A stretch of DNA of 64,000 nucleotides from Isoetes taiwanensis (Eukaryota; Streptophyta; Lycopodiopsida; Isoetales; Isoetaceae). Below are positions 11,775-22,599 of the stretch, in pieces (the stretch's first letter is position 1; each line of letters starts with the position of its first letter). The notes under the pieces were generated by a model, which was not told the DNA's origin, did not search any database, and saw nothing but the letters and a program-made list of their open reading frames with translations. The position numbers and the translations under genes were made by a program. The stretch lies in assembly GCA_021234155.1 (NCBI GenBank), contig JAJEKV010000017.1, forward strand, positions 4,684,792 to 4,748,791, read 5' to 3'.

Positions 11775-12372
11775 GGATGTTGAATGTATGTGATCAGCTT
11801 CCAATTTGAATTGTTGGATTAGACATAGCAATTTCGGTCGTTTGATTTCAATAGAACTATGCATGTCCTGTGATAAGTGCCTGTTCTAGAAGACAAGAGT
11901 CCCACAATAGAGTTTATTGGACTTCATTTGAAGTAGATGGATGGAGTAGGATATGGATGTGCGTTTGGGAAAAGTGTAAGGATTGGAGATTTAAGGATAT
12001 TAATGTCGCCTTGGGACCTTCTAACCTTTTTTAATAGCATGGCTATCATGGGAATGCCCCTCTTTGAGATGTAGAGATATGTAGGGATTTTGAGTGTATG
12101 TGATCAACTTCCATTTTGAATCGTCAGATTAGATATAGCAATTTTGGTCATCTAATTTCAATGAAACTATGCATGTCCTGTGATAACTGCCTCTTCTAGA
12201 AGACACCAACAGAGTTTATTGGACTTCATTTGAAGTAGATGGATTGAGTAAAATATGGATGTGCTTTTGGGAAAGTGTAAGGGTTGGAGATTTATGGATG
12301 ACGTCTCCTTGGGACCTTCTAACCCTTTTTAATAGCATGGCTATCATGGGAATACCCCTCTTTGAGATTTTG
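11775..12372. repeat. tandem duplication, about 300-bp unit x2
   Basis: Units 11775-12080 and 12082-12372 share long blocks (TTATTGGACTTCATTTGAAG, CCTTGGGACCTTCTAACC) but differ by many substitutions and small indels. It is an older duplication with no coding potential. Confidence 0.85.
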
Positions 12373-13490
12373 AGAGATATGCTGGCTATCGGGAATGCAT
12401 GGTTTTTTGTGTTTGCACAGTGCATAGAGCAAGGAGCCACACAAGTAGGACTGATACTGATCGATTGCTACAGTTATTATTTAGAGTACTTCTTCAGGGA
12501 TTCATCTTACACAATTTAGGATCTGCCAAAAACAAAAATTTCAAGGTTTTTTTAACCTCTAATTCTTTCTTTCGTCTAACTTTCCCAATAAGGTTGAACT
12601 TGGACTTGGTTGTAGTGGTATCACCATTTGCATGCATCCGATTCTTTCATGAATCCAGTATCAATCATTCTTGATGCAAGCAGAGAGAACTGCAGAAGCA
12701 CGAATGTGACATAAATGTAACGCTATTTCAGTCAGAATATCTTGAGCTGAATTATTTCGTTTCCTGCTCAAACATTGTTAACCAAAAAAGGACTTTCGAA
12801 AAGTTTTATCTGGAGTAGTTTGTTCAAAGAAAGAAAGTTTGTTGGACCTTTATTTATATCTCTTCATACATCTTTGGTATCTTCAAGTTCAAAACCATGC
12901 CAGCATTCCATGTAACTTTGTAAACTATGGCTATATTTTCCGCATTGGAATGGTGCACTTTGATTTGTGTACATATCTCTTTTATTGTTGGATTTGATAG
13001 CTCGAAGATGTATACCTAGTTGTAGGTTATGTGTCTTTATCCCTGCTATAAGGTTTTTGTTCTAATTACTTGGTTGTATTGTAATATAATAAATGTTTAG
13101 CCTTCATGAACTCATTTAGAACAAGTTAGCTGTCCTTTTTAGTAAGTATTTTTTTCAGAATGTAGTTTATTTGTAAACGTGCACACGTCATGCATCTTTT
13201 TTAAGGAAATATTATTTCATACATGTTATCCTGTTAATTCAGAGCACTTCAAGGCAGGCACAACATCTAGCATGGGGTAGATGTTATTTGGAGAGGCTTA
13301 ACGTAGCGGATTTTATAGCGCTATAGTGGCAATCACTACTAGAAATATGTAATAGCCAAAGCAATGGTTCATTGCATACTTACTCAGAAGACGGATGCAC
13401 ATATCATTGATGTGATATGTCATATTGCATACATATACAGCTTGAAGCCTTGTGGAAGCATAGTTAGAAAAGGAAATGATGAGGCATACA
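12373..13490. other. no gene seen
   Basis: AT-rich intergenic DNA, mostly TTTT-rich on the plus strand. No family match recognised. Confidence 0.5.
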
Positions 13491-13499
13491 TGCTGAAAT

Positions 13500-13860
13500 G
13501 AACAAACAGAACTTGGAGAAGACCCATATGGCTAAATTGATGTTTATATCAAATGTGGCTCAGTTGCAGATGGATAGAAAGTTTTTGACAAGAATATTCA
13601 AGAAATTGCATCCTGGAATGCAATAATAGGAGGATATGTGTTGAAATATCAAGATAGCATGGATACAATGTTTTGAGGATATGCAAGAGCATGGAATAAA
13701 TCGAGATGGGACAACATTTTTTGTATGCATTTGAACAGATAACATGGAATATGGAATTGTCCAAATATACATCATTATACCTACATGGTTGACCTATTTG
13801 CAGGTCTAGGAGGGTTATATGAGGTAGCAACATTTCGAACTTGGAAATGCCCTCCATTTA
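13500..13860 (+). pseudogene. pentatricopeptide repeat (PPR) protein fragment
   Basis: PPR signatures can be read in changing frames: VYIKCGSVADG-stop-KVFD, ASWNAIIGGYV, EDMQEHGINRDGTTF and HYTYMVDLFAGLGGLYEVATF. These match the organelle RNA-processing PPR pattern (CGS-DA-KVFD, WNAIIGGY, M-G--PDG-TF, HY-CMVDL-GR-G-L-EA). Stops and frameshifts show it is dead. A truncated LINE follows at once. Confidence 0.75.
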
Positions 13861-13917
13861 AAGAATCATGAATGGCATGATGCCTGCAAAACATATGGCA
13901 AAAATGATATAGAATTG

Positions 13918-14712
13918 AGGAAGGAAGGAAGGAAGGAAGTATATTTTAACGTCCACGAAGGCCAACTGGCCTATGAGACAGTAATACAATGTAGTGGAAA
14001 GTTTCCAAACACAAAAGAAAACAACAGAAACCCTGTACAATGTGTCTCTACCACTGGGATGAAAAAACCCCTCATGTGGGAGGAAAAACCCTTGTAGTAG
14101 GCGTTGAGAGGCCCTATTTGGGCGTTCAAATTCCCTGTGCTGTGAGGGACTCCCTGACGGTGGAGACTTGCAGAATGTAGGACACGAGACGTGCCACCAT
14201 TGGCGAAGCCAGCAGTTGATGAATTGCTATCTCAGAGCATCTGAGATCGGCATGAACTGCTCGGATGTGTGCGCTTCCTGTAGAGCATGGTGTTCATCTT
14301 CTACTATCTGCATGTGACAGCACTGGCATAATCTCGCATGCCGGGGGATTCCCTACCCTCCATCCATACCCCAGCGGCCTGTCTCAATTCTGAGATGGTG
14401 GGACCCTGTCCTTATTGCAGCTATAGCTCTCCGTTTCTTGGTAGAGATATGTGCCTTCAGATACTGGTGGGGGCCGTGTTCAAGCAATGGATTGACCTGC
14501 GTGTGGTAGTGCTCTGTTTTGGGCTTTGCAAGAGTGGGCGCATCCCACAGAGAGGCAGCAAAGCGCTCATTCAAATGCAGCTCCTGCTCCGCGATATCCG
14601 ACATATCCATAATGTGTTGATACTCTATGGACCATCTTGCGAACCATCCCCTACAATGCTCCTGCCACACTCTCTTCAGGCAGTGCCTGTCGAAGTTAAA
14701 GACACCTAAGTC
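13918..14712 (-). mobile_element. 5'-truncated LINE with (TTCC)n tail
   Basis: On the minus strand the end of a LINE ORF2 reads YHTQVNPLLEHGPHQ and then RRAIAAIRTGSHHLRIETG. These align with HYKEHINPALARG and RTGAHHLHIETG, decoded at about 24740-24890 in the larger LINE. A 3' UTR with the GGTTTTTCC element follows. It ends at a (GGAA)n run (13919-13939, TTCC on the element strand). Everything upstream of the ORF2 C-terminus is missing. Confidence 0.8.
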
Positions 14713-15149
14713 TAGCTAGACAAAGCTAAAAAAAATCAGTCTTAATAGATCTGCGAAGGGCAGCTACTGTGCGAAATAAGCTATGTATCGAGTGCATGGG
14801 TGCATTTAAGAATAACCTAATCTGCTCTCTTTTTTCAAACTCTTCAAGACATATAGATTATTCAGAAGATTTAATCTTCCCCTCACCTTTTCTAAATAAT
14901 TGTACCAGAACTTGATCAATCAGACCCACGAACATTGGTTGCCTTTGCATTTTGGTTCCAGAATTCTCCAGCATGGCCAACATTCCGACATTGCTCAAGC
15001 TCATAGCTAGCCCCGAATTGTCCTCGATGTCACCTACTAAGAAATTTGACAATGAGATTGATCATGAAAATGAGATCGAAGATGAGTAGAAAGTGTGTTT
15101 TTTTTTTTGTCTTTTACTCTTAATACATATCTACTGAGATATCACATCA
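14713..15149. other. short unidentified ORF region
   Basis: The minus-strand ORF 14858-15052 (64 aa, containing VGMLAMLENSGTKMQRQP) has protein-like composition and may be a gene fragment. I do not recognise it. Nothing else is seen. Confidence 0.25.
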
Positions 15150-15179
15150 TGAAAATGAAACTGATCAGTTTCATTTTCA
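15150..15179. repeat. perfect 30-bp palindrome
   Basis: TGAAAATGAAACTGA is followed directly by its exact reverse complement. It lies three bases from a second stem-loop. Confidence 0.9.
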
Positions 15180-15181
15180 CG

Positions 15182-15234
15182 AAAAAGCACTCACTTTCCA
15201 CTCAATTGCATGGAGTGGAAAGTGAGAGCTTTTT
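15182..15234. repeat. stem-loop, 14-bp perfect stem, extended
   Basis: CTCACTTTCCACTC (15190-15203) pairs with 15213-15226 across a 9-base loop. After one mismatch AAAAAGC pairs with GCTTTTT, giving a long foldback. It could be a MITE remnant or transcript hairpin. Confidence 0.8.
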
Positions 15235-17037
15235 TGTGTTTTACTCTACGAACTAATTTTTTCATACAGATTAAATGATTCCACCATGCTTTTTATATTG
15301 TCAGAGAGATTTGGAGAAATTGGATGCACCTTATTACCAAGGCACATTGAAAAGACAATCGAAGTGCAAGCTGCTTATAGTCTTCAAGTTATCAATGATT
15401 AAACCAGATTTGATGCCTTTTGAGTATTTGTATGTAGGGACCATTTACTTTCTCACATTCGTATTGATCCTCAAAGATCCAATATTCATCTCATCAAGGG
15501 TAACAAAGCCCATCGTTGCAATGCATATAATGTGAATATGTATTCGATGCCATCATTCTATGCACATCAAAATCTTTGATTACAACTTGAGCTATGCATC
15601 TACTAGCATTTGCATTACATACAACAAGAAAATGCTATACACTGCTATATACTGGACATATGTAGGATATTCACAAATTTAAAATAGAATAGAATAGAAA
15701 GCAAATCTATAATTGAAAAACGATTACTGTTGAATTTACATAAACAAAATTTGGGTTAATGTGGTTTTAATATACAAGTAACAAAATGCGAATATCTTGG
15801 GCAATAGACACAAAATAATGTAGATTTTTTTTATAAAATGATGTAGAGGATATTGGCAACCTGTGTGGTCCAAAATGAGCTGCCTTTGGTTAACAATGTT
15901 ACACAATTTTTTGCACATATGTATAATTCGTACTTTAGGCCCATCAATCTATCAATGAAATTTCATTCCGTAAATACCACATATTGTAGGGTTCCAAGGT
16001 ATTTGTCCATTCTTAAACCAACCAAACATTTGACCAACTAGCCCGGACTTAATATTATATACTCGATGCCTTAAAGATTTGACTACCTAAGATGTAAGTC
16101 TAGGATCAAGAATGTAGAAAATCCTTATGAATTTGTGGACGAGATGGTGCAAAGGACACCATAGAAGTCAAGAAGTTTTCCAAGATCTGGCTACACTTAT
16201 ATTGTTTGTATTAGATCAAGTTTAATAGATGCTTTCAATAAAATTAATTTTTGGCATGTCTTTTGCTTAATATTGCATGCCTTATAGCCCTTTTTCTAGC
16301 AACCTAAATATTTAAAAAACAACAGAAGGATGTGTCTCAAATCCACTCGTTCATTTCAGAAGGAAACTAGATGAGTTCTGCCGGCTAGAATAGCTGCAAA
16401 AAAGACCTGTTTCTGGCCGTGAAAAGCAAAGGTACGAAGCTTCAAAATCTTTACAATCCAGTACAGATGTATGGCCAAATATCTCTGCCAAATCTGTCCC
16501 TACGGCAAATATCTCCTCAGCCGCATCAAGATTCTGCCCCTGCCGCAAAGATCTTCTCAGCCGCTTCAAACTGACCGGAACAGACATACTTATCCACATG
16601 AATGGAAAAGAAAAAATCAGAAACAGAGCATACCACATTATTCTTAAAGAAACCGGCTAAAGACACTGAATCTTCAAGAAAAGGCACGATTTCAACCTAC
16701 AAACAAGAAAGGAAGATCGATCTTGCAAAATGCTCCCTTTTACAACACCCGCAGCTACAAAATGCGTAGATCCAGGCCTTTCCAGAGCATGCATCATCAC
16801 AGAGGCCATAGCCGAGCTATAAATCCGACTCAGTGAATAAATACATACACAATTGCAAAACTGTACTTTTGCCAGATTATTTGAAAGCCAACAAATTTTA
16901 TAAACTCTACTTTATTCGATTCTCATGGTGAATAGGCTAGCCAATAGATCAAAATACCAATTTATAATAGGGAACATATTTAAATGCCTACTTCCAAAGA
17001 TAAATGAATAATATAAATAGTGTTTGGCATGCTGATG
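15235..17037. other. no gene seen
   Basis: AT-rich. 15628-15730 repeats part of 11530-11620. From about 16860 the sequence is the duplicated 3' flank of the terpene synthases. No coding region is supported. Confidence 0.5.
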
Positions 17038-18138
17038 CTATGCAATGTAATTCAATGTAAGAGTTGGAGCATTATTCTCAGTAAGGATGACACGACACTT
17101 ACGATCGCCATATTTAGAGGAATGAGAGAGCCATTTCAGATGCCCGGGTATATGAGCTGCTAAGATATCCAAATAAGTAAGTAGTAATGGTTTATCCCGT
17201 CTTCGACACTTCAACTTATGTAGCTCAGATTGAAATTCTTTCTCTATTTCTTCAGCCTTCTGACACGAAAGGGCTACTGCCTTTTCTAGACTACAATTAG
17301 CAGTCTTCTTGAGGATGAATACTACATTCCATATTACCCCTTCATCCTCTTCAAAAGAAACAAGATCATTAGTAATTACCATGTGGTCTTGAATGAGGTT
17401 ATGAACCTTTTGAAAGGCTTCATCATTCCATAGATCATCTTCAATCTCCAAGCCAAGAGTTATATGTTCCAAAGGAAAAGCTGGAAAACCCCCTATAACT
17501 TTTCTACGTATGTTCAGATAGGTCGAGAGTGTTGGGCAAGGGGAAGATGGAAAAAATTGGAGCTGATCTTGCTCATCCAGACCTTGCAAGTATATTGTCA
17601 TACCATGCACAAAATGTTTCCACTGGAGGGGGGTGGCGACTTGTCGTATGTCATCACAGAGATCATTCCAACCTTGAAGTAGGGGAAATGTCTTTAACTG
17701 CATCTTAAAATCTTTTCCGTTCATAACATCAATAATGTGTCTAGATACTTCTTGGCGAGAAAGGGACTCCTCGCCAAAGTTATCCATGACATCATCTAGG
17801 GGGACAAGGAAGAGGAAGAACTTGGCAAAGTTGATTGCACCTTGAAGATCACCAACAAACATGATGGACATAATAAGGAAAGGAATATCTGCAGATTCAA
17901 GCTCTGGGCTGCTAATGTAATTCCTGAACCAGGTATGGGCTTCATGTCGAACGTAGTCGAGTTGGGGATTACATTTGAGAGGTAAGCCACACTTGATCTT
18001 CAGCTGAGAAGGCTCTTGCTTTGCGCGCTGTGATATGCTTAAAGAAGCGAGAGGTGGAGTGAACTTGATGTTCAATTTAGTGGGAGGGGTGGCACGAAGG
18101 AAGAGGGTGCTGGCGTTAAGAAACATACTAGAATCCAT
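17038..18138 (-). CDS. microbial-type terpene synthase-like protein (MTPSL), paralogue 2
   Basis: Intronless 366-residue paralogue of the gene at 2751-3851, same strand and same length. It keeps DDVMD (115-119), NDLVSFEED (257-265) and W-x6-KY (336-343), so the same class I terpene synthase chemistry is expected. The first ATG is at 18138; the longer reading begins with TTG. Differences cluster in the N-terminal 55 residues, which still look like a plastid transit peptide, and in scattered helix positions. The metal-binding core is unchanged. The frame is fully open. Flanks are shared with paralogue 1, so this is a segmental tandem duplication later spread to 13 kb apart. Product and expression are unknown. 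Confidence 0.88.
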   Translation of the reverse strand: MDSSMFLNASTLFLRATPPTKLNIKFTPPLASLSISQRAKQEPSQLKIKCGLPLKCNPQLDYVRHEAHTWFRNYISSPELESADIPFLIMSIMFVGDLQGAINFAKFFLFLVPLDDVMDNFGEESLSRQEVSRHIIDVMNGKDFKMQLKTFPLLQGWNDLCDDIRQVATPLQWKHFVHGMTIYLQGLDEQDQLQFFPSSPCPTLSTYLNIRRKVIGGFPAFPLEHITLGLEIEDDLWNDEAFQKVHNLIQDHMVITNDLVSFEEDEGVIWNVVFILKKTANCSLEKAVALSCQKAEEIEKEFQSELHKLKCRRRDKPLLLTYLDILAAHIPGHLKWLSHSSKYGDRKCRVILTENNAPTLTLNYIA

Positions 18139-18857
18139 GGGTATGATATGCAATTTGGTAACCTAATGTGTGTATATATATGTGTGAATCTGCAACTAGT
18201 CTATGTAGAAGAAAAAGGAACAGGAGTCGATTGCAAGGAATTGAAAAATAGTAAACATAGACCATATTTGGAATAAGCAAGGACATGTTTGGTAGCTTAA
18301 AATGTTCTCATGGAAATAATGTATTGAATATATTAGCCGTCTAACACAAAAAAATTTATTAAATAGACAACGGCGATACAAATGTCAACACAAATCTGTA
18401 CTTGGTTACCAAGATGGAGCTAAAGTCTTGTAATTGTTTTTCGCATTTGCGGTTGAATGAGTTGAAGTCCAGATCCCATTGTAGATATATGTAATTGCTT
18501 TTCACGTTTGCGGTTTGGACCAAGAATACGTCCTTCCTTTGGCTTTCCTTCAGTCATTCTGGATTCTCGATTTTCAATGATTCTTGTAATTGTTTTTCAC
18601 GTTTGGTTGAACGAGTTGAAGTCCAGATCCCATCATTGTAGATATATGGGCGCTTTTCGACGAATCTTACTTGCATATGATCTTCTGTTCGTAAAACTTG
18701 CACTGCAAAATAGACAGATTATGTACATAGATAATTTCTAAATCATATGTTTTTAGTTTTTAGCTGCCTTGATGTTCCTTGGGCCAATTAACATTAACGC
18801 TACCGCTTGTTGTGGAGCCGATGTGAACGTCGCACCTCCTGAGTTGAAGAGCCTCTT
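18139..18857. other. upstream region of MTPSL paralogue 2 and a local duplication
   Basis: The first 230 bp resemble the upstream region of paralogue 1. Further left-to-right, a block containing GAGTTGAAGTCCAGATCCCAT occurs at about 18430-18490 and again at about 18590-18650. No gene. Confidence 0.5.
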
Positions 18858-19500
18858 GTGGACTGTAGACCCAGTAACAACCGAAAAGACGAATTAGAGG
18901 GAGAGAACCTGAAAAGAGAGAACCCATTAGTCGTCAGAAGTTCCATAGTAGGCGAGGAACAACGCCCTGAAGACAGAGAGAAAAAACAATCTCGGAAGCC
19001 ACAGGGCTACGTCGAGAGAAAGCCACGGTCGACCAATCGGAAAACATTTCTAGGACTGCCGGTCGGTACCGCCTCGGAGGCAACATCGCCACGCCGAGAG
19101 AAGAAGAAAAAACATACTATACACATGCCCCAAGGACTCCCAACGAACCTAAGGAACCCAACCGAACAAGTGCAACAAACTCACATCAACAGTGAAGGAC
19201 AAAGGGGGGGGGGGGGGTAGGGGGAAGATAGGTAGAGGTGCAAACGACCAAAGCAAAGCCCAAGAGAACGCCGATAGCCGATAATGGGGAAAACTGGTCT
19301 ATAAATAGGAGGGCGAGATGATGGGGCGTCCCCATCCAAGGAATGACGGTTCTAATAGAACCGTGGCATTCTATCCCTCACTTGCCATCTTAGAAAATAG
19401 CAAATTTCCTAGTAGAAATGTTGCTACCACATAAGGAAACGTACATAGTTTGGCATCGTCTCTTTGAACGATAAAAATTAATGTTTCAACTATTAAAAAG
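18858..19500. other. promoter-like stretch, possibly LTR-derived
   Basis: A 120-residue Arg/Lys/Glu-rich open frame (18858-19220) ends in a run of 13 G and looks compositional rather than coding. CTATAAATAGG (TATA box-like, about 19300) and a hairpin CGGTTCTAATAGAACCG (about 19347) follow. I could not find LTR ends. Confidence 0.25.
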
Positions 19501-19533
19501 CAACACAAAAATTAACGAGAGTGTATGGGCATG

Positions 19534-19650
19534 CTAGATCTACTAATTAGGACAACTCATCAAATATGTCCACTAGATCTATTAATTAATACAACTCATC
19601 AAATACGTCCACTAGATCTACTGATTAGTATATGTCATCAAATACGCCCA
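19534..19650. repeat. 39-bp tandem repeat x3
   Basis: Three units start CTAGATCTA at 19534, 19573 and 19612, each containing CATCAAATA. Confidence 0.9.
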
Positions 19651-19899
19651 CTAAAACATAGATAAACCATGTTAAAAAGCATTATGGTAAGGTAATACAA
19701 ACCTGTATCGAGTAAATAATGCAATATATTATGAGGTTGTATTTTGCCAATGTTCATAACTTCTGCCCATGCCAATCATTGATCCGGTGAGAGTAATGTC
19801 GAAGCTAACTCTCATGCCTTTGGTGCTGCAAACCATTGGCTGCTTTACATTGGTGGCCATTCAAGAAGTTATAAAGCCCTGGGAACTTTTTGTATCTAT

Positions 19900-20361
19900 C
19901 AATACTATAATTGAAGTAAACATAAAGTTTTTGGATTTCTACAAAGTATAGCCTTTCAATCAGGAGCAAAACAATATCTACTAGACTAGAAACGTATATG
20001 CACGACAGTGATGGGCATTTCTAGCACATGTAAAGCGAGTACATGTCATGCATTGAATATATAGAGTTGTAGATGTATTCGTGTCTATGGATGTCGTAGA
20101 GTGCCAATTGTGAATGGTATAGTGTAAAGAAAGATCAGCATTAGCCGTTGAATTCATAACCTTAGTGGCTAGAAACATAGTCCAGACAACATTTTGTAGA
20201 ATTTCCATCATAATGAAATACTTAACCTTAATAACTACAAACATTGTCTGGATAATGTCCAGTACAATTTCCACAAGAAAATGCTTAACGTATTAGGTTA
20301 AAACATGCCTTTGATCCTAATCGTTTTTCTTGCAAAAGCCTCATTTTGTCTGTAAGAATAA
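19900..20361 (-). repeat. tRNA-His dyad repeat, fragment without tRNA part
   Basis: Matches the body of the dyad unit (GTTTTTGGATTTCTACAA, GCACGAC-GTGATGGGCATTT, GTGCCAATTGTGAATGG). It is interrupted at 20361/20362 by the first Helitron; the unit resumes at 25692. Confidence 0.8.
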
Positions 20362-20514
20362 TCTTTATATTATAAAATTAATCAAACATGGACGGCTCAG
20401 ATTGTGCCACGTGACACGCCAGGGTGCCTTTTTTAAATGCAAAAGGTGCCATAGGCACTCCTCGAATAGGCACTCCTCGAAAAGGCATGTACGTTGGAAG
20501 CGGCGTGAGGAAGA

Positions 20515-20592
20515 AACTATGGCGACTCCGGCGAGCAAACTATGGCGACTCCGGTATGGGGCAGAAACTATGGCGACTCCGACGAATGGTCA
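20515..20592. repeat. short tandem repeat AAACTATGGCGACTCCG x3
   Basis: Three spaced copies of the 17-base word lie just inside the Helitron. Confidence 0.8.
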
Positions 20593-20820
20593 CACACCTT
20601 TTCGAAACGATAGTAAGTACCTTTACATTCAATGCGTCTTTTGTTGGCCGGATCCATGAAATTTGTGTGTAGAATCTTCGGTTTTGATTTGTTGCACAAC
20701 CAAATTAATTTTGTCAAGTGATATACTCTATAGCAATCCAAGCTCTAAGACGGTGAATATGCGAGCAAAATATTACTCTGAGATTGTGATGCTTTTTTTT
20801 CCTTTGTTTTGGATTTATAG

Positions 20821-21175
20821 GGAAGAGAACATGCATAATTGTTCAAATGCGGTACGTCCTTTGCCAAAGCATGAGTTATACAAGGATTGGGATGCGGAAA
20901 TAGAAGAAAAAATGAGCTCAGAGCAGCCCAAAACTCTGAACGAAACTCAGGCTCAGGCTCAGGCTCAGGCTCAGACTCAAGCTGCTCATGGAAAGGCCAG
21001 AAGATGTTGGTCCCCAGAACTTCACCGTCGATTTATTGCAGCTCTTCAGCATCTTGGAGGCTCTCAATGTACTTATTTCACTTAAACCCTAATAAGTATA
21101 TTTTTCATTCAAAAAACCCACTATTAATTCTCATACACACTTACTAAAGCAAATCCGAGAACTTATGAAATCTGG
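20821..21175 (+). pseudogene. GARP/G2-like transcription factor fragment (NIGT1/HHO type)
   Basis: The coding piece 20821-21069 contains ELYKDWDAEIEE, a (QA)n repeat encoded by GCTCAG repeats (20950-20975), and ARRCWSPELHRRFIAALQ followed by HLGGSQ. This is the start of the single-repeat MYB-like DNA-binding domain of the NIGT1/HRS1/HHO family. A GT follows at 21069, the usual exon end. KQIRELMKSG at 21146-21175 is the next-exon start with its first residues missing. The remainder (VKSHLQKYR region) is absent, so it cannot bind DNA. It is a captured fragment inside the Helitron and sits directly upstream of the helicase fragment. Confidence 0.8.
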
Positions 21176-21304
21176 CAGGGGAACTCCTCTGCTAGTTTTA
21201 AAAATGACGATGGGGAGGCCGACGGAGAAGGAGATGCAGATACGTCAGAACTGGAGCAAGTATCCTCATGTATGATAGCATGACAATTGCATGTAGAATT
21301 TGAT

Positions 21305-22293
21305 AAGGAATAGCAACTCTTCCTGATACTGTGGAAGATCTTGCACGCTCTATAATGCATGATGTTGTCCGTAATGTGATTGGCAAAAAGTAAGTTATTG
21401 GGCTACTTTAAAGCATGTTGAGCAGATGTAAAAACATCTCTTGCTGGTTTTAGGAATCTCAAACAGTCAAGCAGAAGCTGCCTTTTGTAGGCAGTGAGGA
21501 AGGAAACTTACTTGCTTTGAGACAATTCTTCAAGGAGGTAAATGTAACAAAATGGAAAGATGCTATTGTTGTCAATGAATTGTATTATACATACACATTT
21601 CCTTTCAATTGTATATTTGTTTGAGAATTTCTATGCTATGTGATTTTCCACATGCTAATCCATCTTAAATCAAAGGAATAGCTTCATATAGGCCGGCTAA
21701 CATTTCCATTTTGCAGAGCTTCAAGCCTCCAATATTGCTCTTTGTTCAAAGTAAAGAACGTGCTAAAGAACTTCACAAGGAACTGGCGTATGACGATGTT
21801 AAAGTGGACAGTATTCATACTGACCGTACTCAAGCTCAAGTTTGTATTGTTTGTTATTTGAAAAATCTGGATAAGCAGAGGGATCGTGCTGTTGAAATGT
21901 TTCGAAAGGGAAAAACCTGGGTTCTGATTTCAACAGATTTGATGGCTCGTGGTATGGATTTTAAGGGTGTAAACTGTGTGGTGAACTATGACCTCCCTCC
22001 TACCATTTCTACTTACATACACCGCATTGGTACGATTGAGATTTTCATTATTACTGTATCTTATTCTGGCTGCCAAACATATTTGAGCCGGTTGTTTGGC
22101 TTCAGGTCGTAGTGGCAGGGCTGGAAGGCAAGGTGAAGCTCTCACCTTATACACTGAAGATGACGCTCCATACTTGCGCTCCATAGTTAATGTTATGAAA
22201 GCATCAGGATGTGAAGTTCCAACTTGGATGTTGTCATCGCCGAAGGCACAAAAATGTAACAAGCCTATTAAACGATCTCACATAACAAAATAG
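21305..22293 (+). pseudogene. DEAD-box RNA helicase C-terminal half (RH57/ROK1/DDX52 type), captured
   Basis: Four exon-like blocks: 21305-21389 (ATLPDTVEDLARSIMHD), 21454-21539 (KLPFVGSEEGNLLALRQFF), 21716-22029 ([15 protein letters not shown]; motif [20 protein letters not shown]) and 22107-22293 ([19 protein letters not shown] to SGCEVPTWM). The introns between them have GT-AG ends. The RNA-unwinding family is involved in ribosome assembly. The DEAD and ATP-binding half is missing, so this is a fragment carried by the Helitron. A 39-base GT...AG segment (about 21841-21879) stays in frame and interrupts [12 protein letters not shown]. Confidence 0.85.
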
Positions 22294-22599
22294 TGAGATC
22301 AATAATTCATTCTGTTGTATTCCTTGGGGACAAAGGAATGCGCCAAGATCATTTTTGGGGCTTCAACCAATAGTCCTGTCATCATCCTCATTGCATCATT
22401 AAGTATCTATAGTTGTATTTATGGTTTGGTAATAGGCATTTCTTGAGTCCTTTATTACGTCTTCTTATTCTTAAGAGTGGCTTGTCGTGTTAAAGAGAAA
22501 ACAGTGCCATGTCAAATGGTCCTGTATTGTTTTGCAAATACCATGTGAATATATTGGGGTAAGAGCGAGTCTGGTGCTTCAAAAAATAGAACCCCCCTC

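Noticed and set aside
18858-19220. 120-residue basic ORF
   Set aside because: Low-complexity Arg/Lys/Glu composition running into a G run; no domain and no conserved start context.
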